Origin: Gnetum montanum
Taxonomy: Eukaryota; Streptophyta; Gnetopsida; Gnetales; Gnetaceae
DNA: 64,000 nt
Assembly: GCA_015680685.1 (NCBI GenBank)
Contig: MNCI01034200.1
Location: 8,259 to 72,258, forward strand
Reading direction: 5' to 3'
Part shown: piece by piece, positions 33,981-45,172 of the stretch
How the letters are laid out: the number at the start of each line of letters is the position of its first letter
How positions within the stretch are numbered: position 1 is the first letter of the stretch
Notes under the pieces: model-generated
Told to the model about the DNA's origin: nothing
The model's database searches: none
The model's input: the letters and a program-made list of their open reading frames with translations, nothing else
Position numbers and translations under genes: made by a program

Positions 33981-35250
33981 ACCACAAAGATGATTGAACC
34001 CAAAGTTGAAGCAAGTAGTAAAAGAAGAAATCAAACAACTTCTAAAGGTTGGGTTCATATACCCCATTGTTGATAGTGAATGGATTAGCCCCTTAGTAAT
34101 TGTACCTAAAAAGGGAGGCAAATGGAGGGTGTGCATAGATTTTAGGATACTAAACATGGCAACATTCAAGGATCATTTTCCATTGCCATTTTTGACCAAG
34201 TATTAGACAAAATTTTAGGGCATCACTATTATAGTTTTTTGGATGGATATAGCATATACAACCAAATAAAAATAGCCCTAGAAGACCAAGCCAAGACTAC
34301 GTTCTCTAGTCCTTGGGGGACGTTTGCATACAAACAAATGCTGTTTGGCTTATGCAATGCCCCTGCAACATTTCAATGCTTAGTTCTAAGCATATTCCAG
34401 CAATAGATAGGAAATGGTGTGGAAGTCTTTATGGATGACTTCTCCACTTATGGATCAAGCTTTGATTAAGCCTTAGACTGATTAGAGCAAGTGCTGAAAA
34501 GATGTGTAGAAACTAATTTCAGGCTCAATTGACAAAAAAGCCATTTGATGATCCAAGAAGGCATAGTAATTAGACATAAAATCTCACATCCAGGGATAGA
34601 GGTAGATGCAAAGAAAATCAAATTCATCCAAGGAATTACCCATCAACCGAAAATTGTCAAAGACATTCTGTCATTCCTTGGACATACTAGCTACTATAGG
34701 AGATTCATAGAGAACTTTTCAAAGATTTCCAAACCATTGGTAGAGTTAACGAAAAAGGACATACCCTTCGAGTGGACCAAGGAATGAAAACTAGCTTTCC
34801 AAACTCTAAAGCAGAATCTGGTAGAAACACCCATTCTACAAGCTCTAGACTAGTCCAGACCATTCCATGTCATGACAGATGCGTCCAACTATGCCTTAAG
34901 AGCTGTACTTACATAGTTAGATGACCAAAAATGTCCTTATTACATCCACTGTGCAAGTAAAAGTATCGCTAGTACACAACTCAACTACAATACTACAGAA
35001 AAAGAATTAATAGCTGTAATGTTTGCACTAGAAAAATTTAGACACTATGTATTGGGGTACAAAGTATTCATACACACATAACATAGTGCAATCTGATTCC
35101 TCATGAATAAGCCAATGGTAAGTCCCCATGTTATACGATGGCTTGTAATCTTACAAGAGTTCAATTTAACAATGATCAATCGCAAGGGCACTGAGGATGT
35201 AGTTGCCGATCATTTATCTCGGTTGTGCTAGGACAGCAAAGAAGAAGAGT
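33981..35250 (+). pseudogene. pol: Reverse transcriptase and RNase H of element F
   Basis: RT blocks: EEIKQLLKVGFIYPIVDSEW, VPKKGGKWRVCIDFRILN, YSFLDGYSIYNQIKIA, FGLCNAPATFQ, catalytic VFMDDFSTYG (about 34420) and IQEGIVIRHKIS. RNase H PFHVMTDASNYALRA starts about 34860 and ends VADHLSRL near 35225. A frameshift lies near 34195 and several TAG/TGA stops follow. Confidence 0.85.
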
Positions 35251-36670
35251 ACACAATTTTTGATCATTTCCTTGATGAGTTCCTCTTTGCTGGTGTAGTG
35301 AATAACCAATCATCCACAAAGACAAATTGGTATAGTAGCATTCTTACCTATCTCCTTACCCAACAAACACGACAAGAGCTAGACCTTAAGAAGAAACAAC
35401 AGTTTCTTCATAGAGCCAAGTACTTTATGGAGCTCAATGGACAACTTTACAAAGTATGTCCCAATGGCTTGGTTTGATGGTGTGTTCCCAATAGAGATCA
35501 ATTGAGAGTTCTGCAAGATGCTCATGAGGGCCCTTGTGGGGGTCATTATGCTAGGAGATGAATGGTCATCAAGATCTTGCTTGTAGGGTATTATTGGGCT
35601 ACCTTGTTCTAGGACACCCATCAATTTGTCCAATCTTGTGAGCGCTATCAATGTGATGGGGGAATGATACTAAAATGGAGGATCTGCAATAATGGATTCA
35701 ACCGTTAGAACCCTTCAACATTTGGGGAATTGATTTCATGGGGCCCATTACGCCAATGTCCAATGGAAAAGCTTAAATCATAGTTGCCGTAGATTACTTA
35801 AAAAATGGGCTGAAGAAACTATTGTTAAAGATTACACATCATCTACAGCTACGCGATTTTTTCAATGACAAGTTGTCAATAGGTTTGGTATGCCACATGC
35901 ACTTATCTCAGACAATGGTACACACTTCATAGGTGCAACTTTTCAAAAGTTAATGCAACGCTTAGGGGTTGAGCATAAATTGACTACACCATACCACCCC
36001 CAAGAAAATGGTCAAGCTGAGGTTACCAACATGGAGATTACTAAGATACTGACTAGAACCATTAGCAAATATAGGTGAGACTAGAGCACTAAATTGAATG
36101 GTGCTCTTTGGGCATACTGCTCCACATGGAAACTCCCTATAGGCTACTCTCCCTATGAGTTAGTGTACTTCCAATGCTTTCTATCCAAACTGAGCTTCGT
36201 ACACTGGCCACGGCATGTGACCTCAACATTGACCTTGATCTAGCACAAAAACAAAGGTTGATGACTCTTAACTTGTTAGATGAGAACCAACTAGCTACCC
36301 TATCATCTAATGAATTACACAAGGCATTTAATAAATAATGTCATGACCTAAAAATTAGGAAAGTTGAGTATCAACCAGGAGATAAGGTTCTCTACTGGAA
36401 CCCCACACATGTGTCACAATGTATGAAATTTTAAACATTGTGGGAAGGACGTTACATCATCTATGCAACTTTCCCTTCAAGGGCCATGACCATATATAAA
36501 CCTAAGAGCCCAGATAAGAGACTATTAGTCAACATACAACAAACAAAACCTTTCCATGAGTTTAGGACAGCCAGAACATATGCTACCTCTATAGGTGGGC
36601 AACCTTGCTCATTATTTCGGATCTTCTCCTTCCAACTCAATCATGGGGGAGATGACCACCTCTACTAATC
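35251..36670 (+). pseudogene. pol: Integrase of element F
   Basis: Damaged zinc region (35540-35660), then EPFNIWGIDFMGPI, a frameshift near 35800, and an open core with ALISDNGTHF and GQAEVTNMEITKI. The C-terminal WEGRYIIYATFPSRAM...KRLLVNIQQTKPFHE part is intact at 36438-36668. Confidence 0.85.
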
Positions 36671-38539
36671 ATTGAAGGCCCTCAGTTCTTTCTAAGTTTT
36701 TTTTTTACACATTTTTATTTTGCACATTTCTTTAATCTTTCTTTTTTTTTTTTACACCATCGTTCAAATTTTTACCATTTCTTTGTGTGATTACTTTATT
36801 TTTTTCGTCACCAAATAAGTATTCATGATGGTGGCATGAATAATACCATATTGATTACTAATGTTTGGATTTTACCTTTGAAGTATGATGTTGATATTAA
36901 GGTATGGTTCTTTTGATTAAATAGGCAATGAGCCCACATCGTTCATGCATCCATAAAATCCTATGGTCTCCCTTAGCTTGGAACTGTACAGTCCCTTTTT
37001 CTAATAAAACTGTTAACAAATTGGTGGCTGGGTATTTTTCAAACTAAGGATGAAAAGGATGGAAATGATGTGACTTCAAGGGGATTTAATGCATTTGTGT
37101 TGGCTATTCTCTTGAGTGCTTGGATGCTTTTTCTTTGGGTTTTCCACCATTTTGACCATTCATCAAATCACCAGAAGTTGAGTACATAAAAATAAGTCTT
37201 TACATGGTGTGGTTCTCATGCAAAAAACACAAAAAAAAGAGAGGTGAGAAGTCAAAGCACACCACTTAGACATAATAAAGAACTTGGGCTACACGCACTA
37301 GTTATGGCACTAGAAAGACATGTTACTCATGCCTAAAGGTTCCCTCTAACTAAGGCTCTTTCTCACTTCCTGATTCTCCATCTCGCTCTCCTTGGAATGG
37401 TGGTGAATATTTGTAGAGGCATTCTTGTTACTTCAAGAGGATAGGATGGTCAAATGTGTTGATGTGAGGTCACTGAATGTGGTTTGTTGAGCTTGGATTT
37501 GGAATGAGTTCTACTCAATCACATTAACCATAGAACACACACAAGGGACTTTACACAACCTTGTTCTTGGGTTTCCATTCCATTCTCTCCTCTCCACCTT
37601 TCTTTTCCATTTTTACCTCATTTTTGGTTTTATCATTAGTCTGTATCTTGGTTGATGCATTGTTTTTCCTTGGTAATTTCTTATGGGTAAGATTTTAACT
37701 CTTGGTTCCAAATGACATTCCTAGAGCCTACAGACTCTTTGGTTTGTGGATCTGTCAAGGCATCAAGGGTATGAGCCTGCTTTGGGGAGGACCCACTGAC
37801 ATTTCTTTTTGGTGCATTTGTTAACTTTCTTCCCTTAAACATTTTCTACAATCAACAATTTTTTATCCCCATCTATGACATCCATTTTATTGGCTTTGCC
37901 ATTATTGCTTTTAATCCATCTTTCTTATTCCTTATCTTTTTCCATCCTATTGCTACCGAAGGTTCACTCTCAGTCATGGGGGCCCTAGCACAAATTTTTC
38001 AATCTTTCCTAACCCCTACACCTTAGGGAGTCACTAGTGTTAAATATCTAGAATCAGTATCTACCATAACCACAACTCAGCCAATGCACTTTACATCAAG
38101 ACAAGGTATCGAATGCATTATGATTTATCTACCCTTGCTCATTTATGACTATGTTGTGTGTGCAGATGGTGATCATACAACAATGGATAAACACTTAGGA
38201 TGGACTGGAACTAGAATGTTTACGAAAGGAGCAAGATTGGTGGCATGGCTATGTATAAACAATGGAAGGCACAATCTTGGCATCAATAGCAACATGTCTT
38301 TTCTCTCTCTCTCCTTCTCTTCTAGCTACCAAATAAGGCTAGATGTCATTTATGTATAGTATTCATCTTTATGATCATGAACACTAATGCTGTCATGTAT
38401 TGTATTGTTGATCTGTTCACTAGGCACGTTGAGTCTGTCACCCCGTTCCACCGTCAATGGTCATTTAGTCAATAATTCCATACCTTCCCAATATTTTGTA
38501 AGGAACTCAAGGACGAGTTTTCATTTAGTCATGGGGGTA
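36671..38539 (+). other. 3' non-coding region and polypurine tracts of element F
   Basis: Collinear with 25398-27331. It has T-rich and A-rich runs (36700-36760) and TGGGGG tracts near 36643, 37977 and 38532. The last, GTCATGGGGGTA, borders the LTR. No credible gene is seen. Confidence 0.6.
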
Positions 38540-39344
38540 TGATGAACTGCGATATTGCATCCACAATATCAGATCCAACCATGCGATGTCAGATACCCGA
38601 TATTGCAGCCTATCTCCTTGCCTATAAATTAGAGGTGGTGCCCCTGGTTTTCACATTAGACAGTTAGTCCCTTAGTAAGACTCTTGTCATTTTTCCTCTA
38701 GAGTTAGAATTATTTATGTGTGCTCGCAATAGGAGTCATAGAGTGAATAGATCTTTATTTGAGCATTGTGTACCTAAGCACACGTTGTGTACGGCAATAA
38801 AGATGAACTTTATGATAAACCTTGCAGCATATAGAATAGATTAATTAGCGTTAATTATTATTTAATTATTTCCTAGTTGATTAATGATTTCTCTCATCCT
38901 ACAACTCTCTTAGTTAAATACACTTAGTATGACCGCTTCAAGCATGCGTGTAGTGCTTGGTAACCCAGTGATGATTAGCATTTAGTAATCCCAGCAGTGT
39001 TGCACTAGTTCAGGATGTGTACGGCAAGTGGGAACAAATACTGGTGTTAGGAGTAATTAGAACTTAGTTAATGAGTAGTTAAATTAGATTAGTACTTAGT
39101 TATCTCTCTCCCCCTCTTTACTAGTGCAGGATATAAAACACATAAAAGCCATAAAAATCATATGCCTCAAGCTTACTTAACCATACAACCATGACATACA
39201 AGTAAGTTTGGGAAGACAACGATTAACTAGCCCATTATTGTTCCACAAAGGTGCATAGGCACTTAATCCTTACAATTCAACCAGATCATCTGTGAAACGC
39301 TCGTATTTGTATGGTTGAGCGTAGGGGTACCAAGCTGCTCATCA
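38540..39344 (+). repeat. 3' LTR of element F
   Basis: It is 805 bases long, from TGATGAACTGCG to AGCTGCTCATCA. Palindromic ATATTG/ATATC words fill 38549-38610. A CCTATAAATTA TATA box lies near 38622 and an AATAAAGATGAAC signal near 38795. No primer site follows; next is the gag of H. Confidence 0.85.
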
Positions 39345-41772
39345 AGGGGTATCCCCCATAACTAAATCTTTGATCATGGCAAGAATTAATAAATGGAAAA
39401 TTAGGATCCATGAATGTTGGAAATATTAGGATCTGGTCATATCCAAACTACTGGGTGTCTTTTGGTGTAGTGGCAGGAACATACCCAAATTGGGGTTCAC
39501 ACACTTGATTAAAGTAGGCATAGTGGGGCAGATTGTAAGATGTGGTCATGTGATAAGACGTTGACCCACTATGGCACTCATGACCATAAGACGGTATGTA
39601 AGGATCGATATGTCTCCTCATGTTGTTATATTCATTGGGCTGCATGGTTGTTGGATTATTAATTGATGGCCTAGATAAGGTAATAGAATGTGTTAAGTTT
39701 GAAGATGAAGGTGCATCACTGTGTTGGGCTTATGTTGAGTTGGAGGATGCAGTGGCTTCAGAATCATGCTATCTCTTTCTATGGCCATGCCTAAAGAAAG
39801 GATGCTTTTGACATTATGGAGGACTCCCACTATTGTTGACAGTAGCAATACAAGTAATGTTCGTTGGTTGGTGTTGTGGTGCAAAACGTTCCAGTACAAC
39901 TGGTGGCAATGTAGAAGGAGGTGAAGGATGAGAATATTGAGAGCAAGAAGGAGTGTAAGGACCATGAGGTGGTGATCTTGTAGGAGAGGACATGGGTTGA
40001 TGATATCTAGGAGAGTGATAACGACGAGTTGAAGTGGAGGATGTTGATCTAGTTGGAGAAACAGGGTGTTGAACATAATAAGCACTTGGTTTTGGGTGAT
40101 ATGATGGGTGTGGCCAATTTGGCAATGGCCTCCCCCATGATTGGGGGTTTTGCCATTACGGTTGAGCATAGTACTAAGGTCAATGAGAGTTTGCCCAAGA
40201 ATAGTATGATGAGTTGTGGAATTGCCCATAAAGTTGTGGGATAGGGATGTGCCCAACCATGTACTTCTGTATGAAATCTAGATGTAACATTCTTTCCAAA
40301 TGCTTATGTAGATGTGACAAGATTGGGCATTGACCTTTTGGATGATCGTATAGGCAAACATCACATTAATACTTATGATTTGTGGTTAAGCATATATCGT
40401 TATTTTTTTAGCCCTTCTTTTCTGATTATTGAATGGTATTCAATCCTGTTTCTAGGTTTGGTATCCTCTATTTTTTTTTGTCATCAAAGTTATCTTGTGT
40501 GGGTATCCCTCTAATAATGTCTGCATATTCTCCACATTTTTTGATCTTTGCCTCAATTTCATCTAGTGATTTTAGTATTGCTAAAGGTAGGGATGGTTTC
40601 ACCTCCTCGATGTGAGTTGATTTATCCTCTTCATAATTATGGACCTCTGTTATTTCAAGAGCTTGGTCATGTTGAGATTTTTTAACATTCTCCCAATTGT
40701 CTATTTCTTCTTCTTCTTTTGCTACTTGCTTAATAAGATCTTGGAATTGATGGGTTTTTAGTTCATATAGTTGAAATTTGGCATACATCCCTAGGGTCTC
40801 ACTTGTTTCATTACGAAGCCCATCCATGATGTGATGCATTAGCCTTTCCTTGAAGAACCCATGGGTTGGGCATTTTTTTAACAAAGAGTAATATCTTTCT
40901 AAGGCCATGTCCAAGGATCATGTTGCCCTTTTTTTTGCTCTTGGATTTGTCTCCTCAAGGCTGACACTCTTGCATAGGTTTGATATCTTTTGTTGAAGAG
41001 GTTTACCATTATAGGCCAACAATGAATTGAATTTAGTTTTAAAGACCCGTACCACACTTTAACTTGGCCAACGAGTGTTATAGGAAAGAGCTTAAGCCTT
41101 TGACACCCATCCTCAATGTTGTTCCATACACAAGCATCATAGAAGGCTTGTAAATGATGTTATGGATTTGAATCATAGCCTCTTGAGAACTTAGGAAAGT
41201 TGTTTAAATCAAGCCTGGGTAGACGACTTTCCTTGCAAGGCCTGTGGGATATTTGAATGGCCTATGTTATATACATTAGTCTCTTAGTGGCCAATAGGGG
41301 TTCATTGTCACTAAATAGGTTGTGAGTTTGTGAGTTGGGACAATGTTGTTTATGTTCATGTTGGCGTTCCTAATTTTTCCCGTGGGTTCAATTTTTATTT
41401 CTACATTGATCCCTTAAGGAATAGTCATCCATATCACAACCCAACATTGAAAGAGCAGAGGAAGAGAGAGAATTGGAACACTCATCCTAACTTTTGTAAG
41501 TCTCCCAATCATCCCATGATGTACTCTTGCTATCCATTGAGAAGGTCCTAGGCCTTATGGGCCCCCTCATTTTAGGGGATATCCCATCTTCACTCAAGGT
41601 GTCTAAGTTGGATGACAAAAGTCCTTGAGTATCGTTGGGGTGTCTATAAATATATGAAACTCCTTCATAAGATTAAGTACTCCAAACTTCTTCTTCATCA
41701 TAAATTTCATTAGTTCTCCAATGAATTGCCTTGCTAGATGTTGCATTATTACTATCTTGTGAAAGAGACATT
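39345..41772 (-). pseudogene. gag: Gag relic of element H
   Basis: Start MSLSQDSNNAT at 41772, very like A (MPLLQDDNNAT). The capsid domain spans 41290-40600; a small deletion near 40915 shifts the frame, after which LERYYSLLKKCPTHGF is open for 148 codons (40914-40468). A proline/serine/tyrosine-rich tail follows (40256-39448) with QPNEYNNMRRHIDPYIP near its end. The plus-strand open frames in this stretch are shadows. Confidence 0.75.
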
Positions 41773-41884
41773 GTTGTGAACTGTGTGTGACTTAATTGAA
41801 CTTAATTTCTTTGTCTGAAAGATATATCATTAATACCCTATTACATTGATCTTGTATGATATAACTAATCTAGATAACTAGCAC

Positions 41885-41904
41885 CATCCCTGGCAATGAT
41901 GCCA
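41885..41904 (-). other. Primer-binding site of element H
   Basis: The minus strand reads TGGCATCATTGCCAGGGATG, the tRNA-Asp-type site with two transitions relative to A. Confidence 0.75.
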
Positions 41905-41905
41905 A

Positions 41906-43595
41906 TGATGAGCAATGAGGTACCCCTACTGATGAGCGGTGAGGTATCCCTATGCTCAACCATACGAATACAAGCGCACATGCATGATCCGGTCAAATTC
42001 CAAGGACTAAGTGCTTATGCACTTTTGTAGAACAAGGATGGATTAGTCAATCGTTATCTTCTCAAGCTTACTTATATGGCATGATTGTATGGTTAAGTAA
42101 ACTTGAGGTATATGATTTTTATGGCTTTTATATTTTTATGTCCTAGTGCTACAAAAGGAGAAGTGAACTAATTAAGTAACTAACTTAACTTAACTAATTG
42201 GCTATGCTCTAACTAGTCCTAACACCAACATTGGTTCTCACTTATTGTACACATCCTGAACTAGTGTCACACTACTAGGATTACCAAACGCTAATCGTTA
42301 CTATGTTACCAAGCGTTCCACACATGCTTGAAGTGGTCGTACTAAGTGTGCTTACTTAGGAGAGATTAACAGGATGAGAGAGATAACATTAATTAACTAA
42401 GGAAAGCATTAATTACTACAAATAACATTAATTAAGCTATTTCAAATGTTGCAAAGTTTATCACAAAGTTCGTCTTTGTTTCCGTACACAAGGGGTGCTC
42501 GAGGTACACAATGCTTGAATAAAGATCCGTTCACTTTATGACTCCTACTACGAGCACTTAGAAATAATTCTATCTCTAGAAAGGGAAAAAGGCAAGAGTT
42601 TGGGTAAGGGACTAAGACTAATTCCCCCCCAAAACCAAGTGCACCTGCCTCTTATTTATAGGCAATGAGGTAGGTCCCAATATCGGATACCTAATATCGC
42701 TTGGAAGGCTATGATATTGTGGACCCGATATCATGGATGCAATATCAAGATTCATCACCTATGCTCAACCATACGAATATGAGCGTGTATGTGCAATCTA
42801 GTCAAACTTCACGGATGGACTATTTGTGGCACCTAGATAGTTATACGTTGATTTCCCACTTGGACTAGTATTTGCTTTGTCATGTATGGTTTAGTCCAGA
42901 GTGAGGTGTATGATGTGATCCCTACTACTATGCTACTCCTAAGGACAATAAGAGATAACTTAATTAAGCTAATGGGCAATAGGAAATAAGCTCTAAGCTA
43001 GCCTAAGTGCAATGAGCATCCATCCCTAATCATCCATAAGAATCTTGGATTTCATGTACTACTTCTAGGATTACCAAGCGCACATCACTCAAAGCACTAC
43101 TGGATACACTACTGGGTTAGCATGTAGTTACACTTAAATATTCATGATTAAGGTGTACTCATTCTGCATTAATAACAGGACTAGTAAATGACAATAAAAG
43201 AAATATTAACTAGGAAAATAACAATAAATAATCAACAATTAAAACAATTAAAAGCTAAGTTAATGCTACAATGATGGAGTAATCTTGATCTTTATTGCTG
43301 ATCATGTACGTGTCCAAGTATGTCACACTCGAACAAAGGTTTCATACAATTACAAGCATCACATTGTGGGCATGCATTTGGAAAGAATACTAAAACTAAC
43401 TATAAGAACTGAAAACTAAAAATTGACTAAAGACTCCTCCCCCCAAAACTTCTTCTACCGTGCACCTCAATGTTATGTTTATAAGATAATATGGGAACAA
43501 CAATATTGAGTATCCAACATTGTTTCCAAGCCTACAATATCGCATATCCAATATCGCATATGTGATATTGAGGCCTAGTAGATTGTGACTCATCA
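41906..43595 (-). repeat. Outer 5' LTR of element H, split by a nested LTR
   Basis: Two pieces, 41906-41929 and 42758-43595, together about 860 bases. The left piece ends and the right piece begins inside the common GGTACCCCTAYGCTCAACC block. It is of the same subtype as LTR C, with AATAAAG signal (minus) near 43303, TATA near 43475 and ATATTG palindromes near 43500-43575. Confidence 0.8.
41930..42757 (-). mobile_element. Solo LTR of family 1 nested in the LTR of H
   Basis: A complete 828-base LTR (plus strand TGATGAGCGG to GATTCATCA) flanked by CCTAC at 41925-41929 and CCTAT at 42758-42762, a 5-base target duplication with one transition. It has a TATA box (minus) near 42655 and GATATC palindromes at 42680-42745. 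No internal region remains, so it arose by LTR-LTR recombination after insertion. Confidence 0.8.
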
Positions 43596-44131
43596 CTTTA
43601 CTACAACTTTTACATACATTGAGAAGAGAATTTGGTTGAATTTAGGAGTTTTGTTGAGCATTTGGTTATGCAAGTATGAATTGGCTTAACCTTTTTAAAT
43701 ATAAGGTAATTGCATTTCAAGAAAAAAAAAGCTCTCTTTCAAGATATGTACTCTAAAGATTATCAAGATTATAAGAAAACATGTCTTGCTAAGGAGACAT
43801 ATCTTATTTTCAAGTAAGTATTGATGATTATTTTGATTTATTTCATTATGTTTTTGGGTTTTAAAAAATATCTTCTAGGTTGTGGTTTAGCATGAGAAAA
43901 CATGTGTTTTTGGATTAATTTTGAAATTATTCCTTATCTATTTCTTCTTATTATCATTTAATAAATAGAACAACAACCAAAAACTAGTTCAATAAATCTT
44001 GAATTACAAGTGAGTTTAAAGCTCTAGCATTTGTTGAATTTAGTTTTTAAATAAGTTCTGTATAGGTGCTTCTATTATCATTTTGAAAAAATTAAACATG
44101 TGAAGAAAAATCTCAATTTGGGTATCCTAGT
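43596..44131. other. AT-rich sequence left of solo LTR K
   Basis: No retroelement feature. A short plus-strand Lys/Tyr-rich frame near 43735-43815 is followed by a possible splice donor (AAGTAAGTAT, 43813), but nothing supports a gene. It continues after K at 45173. Confidence 0.35.
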
Positions 44132-45167
44132 TGATGAGTGGCGAGGTACCCCTACACTCAACCATACGAAACAAGCATAGCATGTGCGATCCAGTCGAAC
44201 TCTGCAGACTAAATGCCTAAACGCCCCATGGAACACTTAGGGTTAATCATTCGTTGTCTTCCCAGACTTACTTGTTGTTGTNNNNNNNNNNNNNNNNNNN
44301 NNNNNNNNNNNACTCTAACTAAGGACCTAAGTCTAAATTAACTAGCGTCAACATCCATTCCCACTTACCATACATACCCTGAACTGTGCAACTGTGGCTA
44401 CCAAATGCTAATCATTACTGGGATCACCACACGTAACGCACATGCTCGAAGTGGTTGTACTGAGGCACCTCACTAGCCTAAGTGTGATAAGCAGCTGATT
44501 CCTTGACTAGCCGTACACACCCATAGGTGCTCGTAGCCAAGTCGTACTTATCCCATGTGTAGCCTAAGTGCGATGAGTAGCTGATTCCTTGACTAGCCGT
44601 ACACACTGGGACTACCACTGGGATTACCAAGCGTAGATCCTAGAATACGCTACTAGGTTACCAAGTAGTCTCAATGCTCGTAATCAATTCATACTCATAC
44701 CACATGCGATGAGCAGCCGATTCCTTGGCTAGCCGTACACATCCTTAGATGCTCGTAATCAAGTCGTACTTGTACCGCATTCTAGGAAAGCAATAAATAA
44801 CAATAAATAAAATCCTATCCATGCACTGCAAGGTTTATCCAATCAAGTTCGTCTTTATTACCATACAAAACTTGCGTTCAGGTACAAAGTTACTCGAATA
44901 AAGAACCATTCACTCTAGGACTCCTACTGCGTGCACATGGGAAATTAATCTAACTTTGGAGTGATCAAACTGCCAGAGCTTCGCTACTTCTAGCCAGGAT
45001 TGGGAAATGAGGGGAGTGCTGCCTCTTATTTATAGATTTGGCGGTGGACCGTGATATCGCGTACGCGATATCATAGGAGAAGACATGATATCGCGTACGT
45101 GATATCACAGGGGATGCGATATCGCGGCGGCCGCGATATCGCGGCTTGTGCATATCGCGTCTCATCA
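44132..45167 (-). mobile_element. Solo LTR K of family 1
   Basis: Plus strand TGATGAGTGGCGAGG to GTCTCATCA, flanked on both sides by CTAGT (44127-44131 and 45168-45172), a perfect 5-base target duplication. There is no primer site, gag or second LTR. U3 (45050-45145) has the best preserved palindromes of the family, and the TATA box (minus, CTATAAATAAG) is near 45028. An internal stretch repeats the GATGAGCAGCTGATTCCTTG unit three times (44484-44730). A 30-N gap lies at 44282-44311. Confidence 0.9.
44282..44311. other. Assembly gap of 30 N
   Basis: Run of N inside solo LTR K; true length unknown. Confidence 0.95.
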
Positions 45168-45172
45168 CTAGT

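Larger units (their letters stand above)
31351..39344 (+). mobile_element. Element F: family-1 Athila-like element lacking its 5' LTR and gag start
   Basis: Begins inside gag at the junction with G, then protease, RT-RNaseH, integrase, 3' non-coding region, polypurine tract and 3' LTR (38540-39344). The internal region is closest to C. Its 3' LTR subtype is nearer to LTR B, so the group has exchanged LTR types or the LTRs evolved separately. Confidence 0.8.
39345..43595 (-). mobile_element. Element H: family-1 element, 5' LTR and gag on the minus strand
   Basis: On the minus strand: outer LTR (43595-42758 plus 41929-41906), primer site, and gag down to the border with F at 39345. Pol is absent; the left part was lost or lies beyond F. 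The LTR is split by a younger solo LTR. Confidence 0.8.

Noticed and set aside
39693-40256. A 187-codon minus frame with a separate function
   Set aside because: It overlaps the proline/tyrosine-rich tail of gag H in another frame and is low-complexity.
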